Assembly (NCBI GenBank): GCA_030838815.1
Contig: JAUZEX010000077.1
Span: forward strand, 1 to 10,900
Source: Actinomycetota bacterium
GTDB lineage: Bacteria > Actinomycetota > Acidimicrobiia > IMCC26256 > BP-133
Direction: 5' to 3'
DNA: 10,900 bases
Positions within the stretch are counted from its first letter, which is position 1; each line of letters starts with the position of its first letter. The notes under the pieces are model-generated. The model saw only the letters and a list, made by a program, of their open reading frames with translations, had not been told where the DNA came from and searched no databases. The translations under genes were made by a program, and so were the position numbers. Below are positions 1 through 5,785 of the stretch, piece by piece.

Positions 1-2
1 TC

Positions 3-302
3 ACGGACGTCCTGCGCACGGTGATCAACTCGCCGGACGACCTGATCAGCGTGGTGTTCCACGATCTTCCCGCCGAGAGCACTTTTCGGGCGGGTGTTCC
101 CACGGACGAGGCGCTGATCTTCGTCCACATTCGCCTTGGCCGCAGCGACGAGGCCGTGGACCGGCTCCTCAAGGCCATCAGCGACGTCTGGGTTCGCGTC
201 ACCGGCGAATCGGAGGACGCCATCGAGCTCGCCGTCCAGCAGTATCCGGCGAAGTGGGTGATGCGCGGCGGCGTCCGCCTTCCAGAACCGCCCGTTGCCT
301 GA
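3..302 (+). CDS. Tautomerase-family protein (cis-CaaD-like), 5' end outside window
   Basis: The frame is open from the first complete codon (position 3), so the gene starts upstream of the window; the GTG at 21 is probably internal. The visible ~99 residues end at TGA 300-302. The pattern VVFHDLP...GVPTDEALIFVHIRLGRS...LPEPP follows the second half of cis-3-chloroacrylate dehalogenase-like members of the tautomerase (4-oxalocrotonate tautomerase) superfamily. These are small beta-alpha-beta enzymes that use an N-terminal proline; that proline is not visible here. The two arginines of RxGR, which bind carboxylate in cis-CaaD, are present. By my recalled alignment, the dehalogenase Tyr103 and Glu114 positions are Ala and Arg here, so dehalogenation is unlikely and a tautomerase or unknown activity is more plausible. 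The next gene starts 36 bases downstream on the same strand, suggesting an operon. Family call is fairly sure; substrate is unknown. Confidence 0.7.
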   Translation, partial: TDVLRTVINSPDDLISVVFHDLPAESTFRAGVPTDEALIFVHIRLGRSDEAVDRLLKAISDVWVRVTGESEDAIELAVQQYPAKWVMRGGVRLPEPPVA

Positions 303-337
303 GCCACCACACATCTACCACTCCGGGAGTAATCCTC

Positions 338-1066
338 ATGGGCAAGTTGCAGGGGAAAGTAGCGGTGATCACTGGCGGCAGTACGGGGATCGGGCTTGCG
401 ATGGCCAAGCGCTTCGTCGCAGAAGGTGCCTATGTCTTCATCACGGGTCGTCGCAAGAAGGAGCTCGACGACGCCGTGAAGGAGATCGGCGACAACGTCA
501 CCGGCGTTCGAGGAGATGTTGCCAACCCGGCCGACCTTGACCACCTCTACGAGACCGTCAAGGCGAAGGGGCGGATCGACATCGTCGTAGCCAACGCCGG
601 CGTAGCAGAGTTCGCTCGACTCGAAAGTGTGACGGAAGAGCACTTTGACAACATCTTCAATGTCAATGTGAGAGGGGCGCTCTTCACGGTGCAGAAGGCG
701 TTGCCGGTACTGAACGATGGCGGTTCCATCATCCTCATAGGTTCTGTCGCGAGCGCCAAGGGCACCCCCGCGTTCACGGTCTACGGCGCGAGCAAGGCCG
801 CCATCAGAAATTTCGTGCGTGGATGGACGGTCGAACTGAAGGACCGTCGCATCCGCTGCAACGTCCTCAGTCCCGGTCCGATCGCAACACCGCTGGTCGA
901 TGCGCAATCACCAGAAGTCATGGAGAAGCTCGTGTCCTCCATTCCGATGGGCCGCGCCGGTGAGCCCGATGAAGTGGCCAAGGCGGCGGTGTTTCTGGCC
1001 TCAGACGATTCGAGTTTTATCACGGGTGTCGAGCTGTTCGTTGACGGTGGCAGGGCACAGATCTGA
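338..1066 (+). CDS. Classical short-chain dehydrogenase/reductase (SDR)
   Basis: A 242-residue NAD(P)-dependent oxidoreductase, complete and of normal length for classical SDRs. Visible motifs: cofactor loop TGGSTGIG (12-19), NAG (86-88), likely catalytic Asn110, Ser136, Tyr149 and Lys153 (YGASK), SPGPIATP after beta-6, and the C-terminal FVDGG. TGRRKK at the end of beta-2 places basic residues where NADP-preferring SDRs have them, so NADPH is the likelier cofactor. The ATG at 338 is chosen because GGGAG sits at 325-329 and the family motif begins right after it; an in-frame ATG at 254 would overlap the upstream tautomerase and add a non-homologous tail. Gaps of 35 bases upstream and 33 downstream suggest co-transcription. 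Substrate cannot be told. A short relative of its first codons recurs at 3791-3832. Confidence 0.92.
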   Translation: MGKLQGKVAVITGGSTGIGLAMAKRFVAEGAYVFITGRRKKELDDAVKEIGDNVTGVRGDVANPADLDHLYETVKAKGRIDIVVANAGVAEFARLESVTEEHFDNIFNVNVRGALFTVQKALPVLNDGGSIILIGSVASAKGTPAFTVYGASKAAIRNFVRGWTVELKDRRIRCNVLSPGPIATPLVDAQSPEVMEKLVSSIPMGRAGEPDEVAKAAVFLASDDSSFITGVELFVDGGRAQI

Positions 1067-1099
1067 CACCCCAAAGGCGCCCACAGACAGGAGATTCAC

Positions 1100-1966
1100 A
1101 TGCCGCTTCTTGTTACCGGTGCGACCGGCAGGACCAGCGCTGGCGTCGTTCGGCACCTTCGGGCCGCGGGCGAAGACGTCCGCGTCCTCGTCCGTGACCG
1201 CGACAAGGCCAAGAAGACGTTCGGAGACGCGAACGGCGTCGAGATCGTCGACGGTGACTTCGACGACGAAGCCGTGCTCGCCAAGGCTTTCGACGTCGTG
1301 GACGTCGCCTTCCTCGCCCTCGGTAGTAGCCCCGACCAGGTCCGCCTGGAGAAGGCCATGATCGACGGCGCGGTGAAAGCGGAACTGCCGCACCTGGTCA
1401 AGCTCTCGAGCACCGCCACCAGCCACGACTCCGTGCTGTTGGTTGGGCAGCTACACGCCGAGATCGAGGACCACCTCGTCGCGTCCGGGCTGGCCTACAC
1501 GCTGCTGCGCCCGGCCAGCTACGTCAACAACCTGTTCTACGCAGCCAGCTCGGTGGCGGCGGAGAACAGCTGGACCGGCGCCGCCCCCACTGGCCGGGTG
1601 GCCTACATTGACATCCGCGACCTCTCCGAGGCGGTAGCCCTGGTGCTCCGCGATCCAGCGCTGCGCGGCAGGACCTATGGCTTGTCCGGGCCCGACGCCT
1701 ACACCTTCCCCGAGATCGCGGAGTTGCTGAGCCGGATCCTAGGCCATGAGGTCAAGTACGTCCCGGTGTCGGCGGATGACCGTCGTTCGGCGCTGCTCGG
1801 CGCCGGGATCCCGGAGTGGTTCGCCGGACTTCTCCTCAGCCTGGACACCAGCGCCGAAGCCGGCGAGCTCAGCACCCTCACCACCACGTTGAAGGAACTG
1901 CTCGGCCACGAGCCGCGGACCGTCGAGGAATTCCTCATCGAGAATGCGGCCCAGTTCAGAAATTGA
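1100..1966 (+). CDS. NmrA-like NAD(P)-binding atypical SDR
   Basis: A 288-residue Rossmann-fold protein of the NmrA/atypical-SDR group (relatives include the redox sensor NmrA and QorB-type quinone reductases). The N-terminus reads VTGATGRTSAGVV, so GATG is kept but the usual third glycine is Ser13. VRDRDKAKK after beta-2 (about 31-39) suggests an NADP phosphate site. HLVKLSS (98-104), a HAEIE segment at about 119-123 and LAYTLLRPASYVNNL fit the family's central region, and the C-terminal half (YVPVSADD..., LLGHEPRTVEEFL) is also typical. The start is supported by AGGAG at 1089-1093, six bases before the ATG. It lies 33 bases after the SDR and 34 bases before the thioesterase-like gene. It may reduce a quinone or enone, or only sense NADP(H); the sequence does not decide. 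Confidence 0.88.
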   Translation: MPLLVTGATGRTSAGVVRHLRAAGEDVRVLVRDRDKAKKTFGDANGVEIVDGDFDDEAVLAKAFDVVDVAFLALGSSPDQVRLEKAMIDGAVKAELPHLVKLSSTATSHDSVLLVGQLHAEIEDHLVASGLAYTLLRPASYVNNLFYAASSVAAENSWTGAAPTGRVAYIDIRDLSEAVALVLRDPALRGRTYGLSGPDAYTFPEIAELLSRILGHEVKYVPVSADDRRSALLGAGIPEWFAGLLLSLDTSAEAGELSTLTTTLKELLGHEPRTVEEFLIENAAQFRN

Positions 1967-2000
1967 TGACTTCCATGACAGGACTCCCGGCACGATAACG

Positions 2001-2823
2001 ATGGCCGCACCAACCATGCCGGTGTCCCGCTTCGACGAGGTCAGCAGCGTGGCCATCGTCGAGGAAGGGCGGTTCAGCGCCGACATCGACCCGGAGTGGG
2101 ACCATCGGCGGCAAGCCCAACGGCGGCAACCTCCTCGCCATGTTGGGACGCGCCGCCGTGGCCGTCAGCCCGCACGACCACGCGATCGTGGCCAGCGCCC
2201 ACTACCTGCACTCACCCGACGCGGGGCCCGTCGCCATCGTGGCCGAGGTGCTTCGCGCCGGCCGCTCGGCCTCCCAAGTCCGCGCCCAGATGCACCAAGA
2301 CGGGCGGGCTTGCGTCGAGGCGCTGATCACCACCAGCCGGCTCGATCCGGAGACCACCCCGTACTGGGAAGGCGGCACCACGGTGATGAGCGAGGTCGCC
2401 TTCGACGACACCTTGCCTCTCGTGGCCCGGCTGCCCGACGGTAACCGAGTTGCCATCATGGAACAGATCGGCGTCCGGCTCGAGCCCGACAGCGCCGGCT
2501 TCATGTCCAGCAGGCCTAGCGGGCGAGGGGAGCTGCGAGGCTGGCTGCATCTCCCCGAAGACGAGCCGTTCGATCCCATCTCGCTGCTCTTCGCTGTGGA
2601 CGCCTTCCCGCCCGCCACCTTTGACATCGAATTCGCCGGCTGGGTACCCACCCTCGAGCTGACCGCCTACATCCGCGCCCTGCCGTCGCCGGGGCCGGTA
2701 CGCGTGCTGCAGCGCGCCCAACTGATCACTGCGCATCGTGTCGACGAGGAGTGCGCCATTTGGGATCGGACGGGACGCCTCGTGGCCCAAGGCAGGCAGC
2801 TGGCCGGTGTCCACCTCGGCTAG
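2001..2823 (+). pseudogene. Thioesterase-like hotdog protein, broken by a single-base frameshift
   Basis: The N-terminal part (ATG 2001; FDEVSSVAIVEEGRFSADIDPEW) reads in one frame and the family body (TIGGKPNGGNLLAMLGRAA onward) in the next frame. The break falls at the GGG of 2098-2100: removing one G joins ...DPEW to TIGGKPNGG without a gap. The corrected protein has about 273 residues. It matches the double-hotdog thioesterase-like superfamily (acyl-CoA thioesterase type): GGN...LARA-like segment, VEALITTSRLD, GWVPTLELTAYIRALP, and a C-terminal GRLVAQGRQLAGV. Such proteins hydrolyse acyl-CoA esters or bind acyl groups. No clear ribosome site precedes 2001. Fourth gene of the plus-strand run. 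The body has no stops and normal codon use, so the frameshift is recent or a sequencing error. If annotated unrepaired, a caller would probably pick ATG 2140. Confidence 0.75.
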
Positions 2824-3239
2824 AGGGCGACCGGCCGCGGGGCCGCTAGGCGCGCGGCGCACAGTGCGCAGCGACCGATCCGCGAGTGTCGCGTTCGTCG
2901 ACGAAGTCCGAGCTGTCCGGCGAGAGGACGTCGTGTTCGCAGCGCGTCATAGTCCGGCACTACGTGTCGACACTCGCTCGGCGGTGCGTGTCGGCCAGCT
3001 GTCGCCAGGCGCTCGTTCCTGATCGTCGAAGGCCTAGGAACGGGGAAAGAGGATGAGATAGTCGGAATGAGAGGCTGGGAATTGGCGTTGGCGGTGTAGG
3101 GGACCGAGGTTCACCTCGGGTCCTGTCTTGATGAGCCGGGAGGATCTTTCTTGAACGTCCTGCTCGAGCCTTGGGGCAGAGCAGTCGACGAAAGGACGAC
3201 GGGCGCCAGCCGCCCTGATGAGTGGTGAGGAGGCACGAT
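2824..3239. other. Intergenic stretch with no recognisable gene; two hairpins
   Basis: About 415 bases separate the thioesterase-like gene from the DUF4395 gene. I translated it in several frames on both strands and recognised no family. Just after the upstream stop there is a small GC hairpin (CGGCC 2832-2836, GGCCG 2841-2845) without a T-run, at most a weak terminator. A stronger hairpin occurs at 3101-3123. A 10-base palindrome GTGTCGACAC lies at 2964-2973. The composition is somewhat less G/C-biased than the coding DNA, and the promoter of the DUF4395 gene is expected here but was not identified. Confidence 0.5.
3101..3123 (+). other. Stem-loop upstream of the DUF4395 gene
   Basis: GGA-CCGAGG (3101-3109) pairs with CCTCGG-(G)-TCC (3114-3123) around a TTCA loop: nine pairs with one bulged G. 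No T-run follows, so it is not a convincing terminator. It lies about 115 bases before the TTG start of the DUF4395 gene and could be part of its leader or a protein site. Function unknown. Confidence 0.35.
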
Positions 3240-3743
3240 TTGTCCGTAGCGACTCGACGGGCCTGGTTCTCGTTTCCCGACCCGGTCAATGAGGTGTCGG
3301 CGCGCTTGGTGGCCGGCGGCGTGGTGCTGCTGAGCCTGGCCACGATCGTGTTCGACCAGCCCTGGGTCACGGCCGTGATCGCCTACGGGTTTGTGGTTCG
3401 CATGTTGAGCGGCCCGACGCTGAGCCCGCTGGGCCAGTTCGTGACTCGTGTGATCACACCCAGGCTCGGGGTCGTCCCGAAACTCGTCCCGGGCCCTCCC
3501 AAGCGATTCGCTCAGGGGATGGGAGCGGTCATGTCGGCTACGGCCGCTCTCCTGGCCCTGGGATTGAACCGGCGCGGGGCGGCCTACGTGGTGTTGGGGC
3601 CCCTGGTCGTCGCCGCCACGCTCGAATCGGTCTTTGCCTACTGCCTCGGGTGCCGGATCTTTGGGCTGCTCATGCGAGCGGGCGTGATCCCCGTCGAGGT
3701 GTGCGACCGGTGCAACAACATCTGGGGTGGGGCTCCGAGCTGA
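3240..3743 (+). CDS. DUF4395 family membrane protein
   Basis: A 167-residue integral membrane protein of the uncharacterised DUF4395 family, recognised by FSFPDPVNEVSARLVA at the N-terminus, RMLSGPTLSPLGQFVTR, the conserved VPGPPKRFAQGMGAV, and the C-terminal CLGC...MRAGVIP..VCDRC. Four hydrophobic segments are visible at about 22-38, 42-56, 93-109 and 115-131. The Cys pairs CLGC (135-138) and CDRC (155-158) could bind metal or be redox active; members of this family often occur near thioredoxin or sulfur-transfer genes, but none is visible here. The TTG at 3240 is preferred because GAGGAGG at 3227-3233 lies six bases before it. In-frame GTGs at 3222 and 3225 would put the ribosome site inside the gene. 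It stands alone; degraded fragments follow. Confidence 0.85.
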   Translation: MSVATRRAWFSFPDPVNEVSARLVAGGVVLLSLATIVFDQPWVTAVIAYGFVVRMLSGPTLSPLGQFVTRVITPRLGVVPKLVPGPPKRFAQGMGAVMSATAALLALGLNRRGAAYVVLGPLVVAATLESVFAYCLGCRIFGLLMRAGVIPVEVCDRCNNIWGGAPS

Positions 3744-3760
3744 CGCCGGGGCATGTGGCA

Positions 3761-3892
3761 ATGAACGCGACGGGAGTTGTCGGCCATGGGTTGCAGGGAA
3801 AAGTAGCCGTCGTCACCGGCGGCACCACGGGGGCGAGCTCGGGGCGTCCCCACGAGGCCTCGGCTCTGCTCGCTCAGCACCATGCGGATTGA
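3761..3892 (+). pseudogene. Remnant of the 5' end of an SDR gene
   Basis: From ATG 3761 a 43-codon frame reads GLQGKVAVVTGGTTG, the first beta strand and cofactor loop of an SDR. The resemblance stops at about 3832, where the next glycines of TGxxxGIG are lost and the frame runs into unrelated sequence until TGA 3890-3892. Positions 3791-3832 match 35 of 42 bases of 347-388 in the intact SDR upstream, which may be paralogy or simply conservation of the motif. From about 3832 the DNA is better explained as the end of an inverted dehydrogenase fragment. No function is expected. Confidence 0.6.
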
Positions 3893-4096
3893 CAATACGT
3901 CCGCGCTGGCGAAGAGCTGGTCCGGGCGGCAGGTCGCCGCCTTCGCTCATGCCTCCAGGCGACGACGGGCATACCGAACGCCGAGCTGCCAGCCGCCGCT
4001 TCGCATCGATTGCACCTGCGCCGGCAGGTTTCTGACTGCGGCGAGAATCAGTGCCCAGGTGAGTTCAGCTGTCGGATGCGAGAAGTAGCCGGTGCC
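3832..4096 (-). pseudogene. Degraded D-2-hydroxyacid dehydrogenase fragment
   Basis: Read on the minus strand, three collinear pieces of a D-isomer 2-hydroxyacid dehydrogenase (phosphoglycerate dehydrogenase-like) appear. 4096-3977 gives GTGYFSHPTAELTWALILAA...MRSGGWQLGV, the helix leading into the NAD-binding domain. 3975-3955, shifted one frame, gives GMPVVAW, normally just after the Rossmann beta-2 region. 3937-3848 gives DQLFASADVLSIRMVLSEQSRGLVG. A final ELA (3840-3832) is again shifted. The GxGxxG nucleotide loop between pieces one and two is deleted, a TGA interrupts at 3949-3947, and both ends are missing. A trace (VTGRTSN, about 4142-4122) may be more of the N-terminal domain. It lies antisense between an SDR remnant and a truncated regulator, so a recombination scar is likely. 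Clearly non-functional. Confidence 0.7.
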
Positions 4097-4150
4097 TTCA
4101 CATGGATCGCAACGGCGGAACGTTCGAGGTGCGGCCAGTGACCTGATTTT

Positions 4151-4185
4151 GCGATCTCGGTCACGGTCGTGATCCCGAGATCCGC
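4151..4185. other. Long stem-loop at the junction of two gene fragments
   Basis: GATCTCGG-TCAC (4153-4164) pairs with GTGA-(tc)-CCGAGATC (4169-4182) around a GGTC loop: twelve pairs with a two-base bulge. It sits where recognisable dehydrogenase sequence ends and response-regulator sequence begins. It may be a rearrangement footprint or a protein-binding palindrome. There is no T-run, so terminator function is unlikely. Confidence 0.45.
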
Positions 4186-4236
4186 TGCATCAGGCTTACG
4201 TCGTTCGCCGACGACGAGGCGCTGTTCGCCGCCATC

Positions 4237-4602
4237 ATGGCGGGGGCGGCGGGCTACGTGCTCAAGCAGGTCAAGGGGAGCGACCTCGTCGACGCCATCC
4301 GCCGCGTCGGGCGCGGCGAGTCGCTGATCGACCCTCTGCTCACCGGCCGACTCCTGGAGCGTCTGCGCGCCAAGCCCGAGGCCGACGAGTTGGCCGGCCT
4401 CAGTGACCAGGAGCGGAAGATCCTCGATCTCATCGCCGAGGGCTACACCAACCGCCAGATCGCCGAGACGGTCTTCCTGGCCGAGAAGACGGTCAAGAAC
4501 TACGTGTCGAACCTCCTGGCCACGCTGGGCATGAGCCGACGCACCGAGGCCGCCGCCTATGCCGCCCGCCTCACCGAGCGGAAACGCCAGGAACCCCGCT
4601 GA
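4237..4602 (+). CDS. DosR/NarL-type response regulator, receiver domain mostly missing
   Basis: Homology to DosR/DevR-like regulators is continuous from about 4174 (PEIRCIRLTSFADDEALFAAI) to the stop at 4602, but the frame has a TGA at 4144-4146 and no start before ATG 4237. The product from that ATG has 121 residues: the end of the receiver domain with its conserved Lys10 (GYVLK), a linker, and a LuxR-type helix-turn-helix at about 53-115 (LSDQERKILDLIAEGYTNRQIAETVFLAEKTVKNYVS...). The phosphorylated Asp and the acidic pocket are absent. The segment FLAEKTVKNYVS contains the Lys/Lys/Asn (84, 87, 88) that I recall as the DNA-contacting residues of mycobacterial DosR. It overlaps the end of carbamate kinase tail-to-tail by 32 bases. 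It may be a pseudogene or a constitutive DNA-binding fragment; codon use in the remaining part is intact. Confidence 0.8.
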   Translation: MAGAAGYVLKQVKGSDLVDAIRRVGRGESLIDPLLTGRLLERLRAKPEADELAGLSDQERKILDLIAEGYTNRQIAETVFLAEKTVKNYVSNLLATLGMSRRTEAAAYAARLTERKRQEPR

Positions 4603-5524
4603 TCCGACTGTCGCCGAGCCGCTCGAGCGTCACGATCTGGGTGCCGGCCTCCCCGGCGCAGAGGGCGGCGGCGTCGGCCACGGCGCCGATGGCCGCCCGC
4701 TTCCCGGTCCGCTCCACGAACCGGCAGGCCGATTCGACCTTGGGGCCCATGGTGGAGGGGTCGAGGCGGTGGGAGCGCAACTCTGCCGGGGTCACGTGCA
4801 GGATCGGCCGGACGAAGGCGCTGCCGAAGTCGGCCGCCACAGCGGGGACGTCGGTCAGGTAGAGCAGCAGGTCCGCCCCGAGCAGGGTGGCGAGGAGGGC
4901 GGCCGAGCGGTCCTTATCGATGACGGCGTCCACTCCGCGGAGGGCGCCGTCGGCGTCGCAACGGACCGGGATGCCGCCGCCGCCGGCGCAGATGACGACC
5001 ACTCCGGCCTCGCTCAGGCGCTTGATCGTCCGGAGCTCCACGATGGCCAGGGGCTCCGGGGACGGGACGGCCCGGCGGAAGCCCGCACCGACCTGTTCCA
5101 CCTCCCACCCCCGGTCCCGGGTCATCCGCTCGGCATCGACCGGGGCCAGGACGGGCCCCACGAGCTTGCGGTGCCGGCCGAAGGCGGGATCGTCGGGGTC
5201 GACCTGGACCTGGGTGAGCAGCGTGGCCACCTCGCGGTCTCGCAGCGCGTTTTCGAGCTCCTGCTGGAGGAGGTAGCCGAGGAACCCTTCGGCTTCGGCC
5301 TCGACCAGGTCGAGGGTCGGCTCGGGGGCCTTGCGGTACAGCGCGCTCTGGTAGGCCCGAAGGCCGACCTGGGGGGAGCTGCCATGGGTCACGACCACCC
5401 GGTGGTGACGGGCGATGGCGGCGATGGCGCCGACCGCGGCCCTGGCCCCGGCCCGCTGCGCGCCGACTTCCGTGCCTTCCGGGTCGAGCAGGCCTTTTCC
5501 TCCGACGGCGATGACGACGAGCAT
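4571..5524 (-). CDS. arcC: Carbamate kinase-like amino acid kinase
   Basis: 317 residues, full family length. Carbamate kinase makes ATP and carbamate from ADP and carbamoyl phosphate, the last step of arginine deiminase-type fermentation. Visible: IAVGGKG at 5-11, VVVTHGSSPQVGL at 43-55, KLVGP at 120-124, VVICAGGGGIPV at 176-187, GVDAVIDKDRSAALLA with Lys204-Asp205, YLTDVPAV, and MGPKVESACRFVE with a GEAGTQI end. Two normally strict positions differ: the Asn of GGN is Lys10, and THGNGPQVG reads THGSSPQVG, so activity or substrate could be changed. GGAGG at 5531-5535, six bases before the ATG, supports the start. No arginine deiminase or ornithine carbamoyltransferase gene is in the window. 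It is divergent from the gene at 5786, with a DosR-like site between them. Confidence 0.9.
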   Translation of the reverse strand: MLVVIAVGGKGLLDPEGTEVGAQRAGARAAVGAIAAIARHHRVVVTHGSSPQVGLRAYQSALYRKAPEPTLDLVEAEAEGFLGYLLQQELENALRDREVATLLTQVQVDPDDPAFGRHRKLVGPVLAPVDAERMTRDRGWEVEQVGAGFRRAVPSPEPLAIVELRTIKRLSEAGVVVICAGGGGIPVRCDADGALRGVDAVIDKDRSAALLATLLGADLLLYLTDVPAVAADFGSAFVRPILHVTPAELRSHRLDPSTMGPKVESACRFVERTGKRAAIGAVADAAALCAGEAGTQIVTLERLGDSRISGVPGVSAR

Positions 5525-5638
5525 GGCGCACCTCCGGGCTGACGTCCCCAGTTCCTCTGCCAGCCAGCATGCGCCACATTCCGTCGGCTCCGGCAGGGCC
5601 GAAGGTCACTCGCCCCCGCCAGTACTTCCTGCGGCAAT

Positions 5639-5652
5639 GGGACTCCCGGCCC
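5639..5652. promoter_or_regulatory. Candidate DosR-like box in the arcC / SRPBCC divergent region
   Basis: GGGACTCCCGGCCC agrees at 10 of 14 positions with the mycobacterial DosR core GGGACTWWAGTCCC, with both outer half-sites (GGGACT, CCC) intact and mismatches mainly in the centre. It lies roughly mid-way between the two divergent starts (115 bases from arcC, 133 from the plus-strand gene). A possible -10, TTAACT, occurs at 5682-5687 for the plus direction. It overlaps a GC-rich inverted repeat, so the match could be partly compositional. Confidence 0.4.
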
Positions 5653-5671
5653 TCGCGTCGCCAGGGCCGGG
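5645..5671. other. Nine-base-pair perfect inverted repeat in the divergent promoter region
   Basis: CCCGGCCCT (5645-5653) and AGGGCCGGG (5663-5671) pair perfectly around a nine-base spacer. It lies between two genes that point away from each other, where a terminator is not expected, so an operator or leader structure is more likely. It overlaps the DosR-like box. Confidence 0.45.
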
Positions 5672-5785
5672 TGGACGATCCTTAACTGGTTGAGCCACGG
5701 AGGGCGGCAGCGGCCGCGACGGCTGGCCTTCTCGGTTCTCCGACTTCCCGGCTCGCCCGGCTGGACCTGACAAGGAGTGGGACCC

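Noticed and set aside
254..337. Upstream start (ATG 254) for the SDR gene
   Set aside because: Would overlap the tautomerase gene and add a tail without SDR similarity; ATG 338 has a ribosome site.
2738..3022. 94-codon plus-strand frame running past the thioesterase stop
   Set aside because: Its first part is an out-of-frame reading of the thioesterase-like gene and the rest matches nothing I recognise.
3111..3761. 216-codon minus-strand open frame over the DUF4395 gene
   Set aside because: His/Arg/Gln-rich shadow; DUF4395 motifs on the plus strand are clear.
4559..5542. 327-codon plus-strand open frame opposite carbamate kinase
   Set aside because: Low-complexity antisense shadow; the minus strand shows carbamate kinase motifs and a good ribosome site.
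5535..5549. A further GGGAC-like site on the minus strand just before arcC
   Set aside because: The spacing between half-sites is one base short and it overlaps the arcC ribosome site; likely chance.
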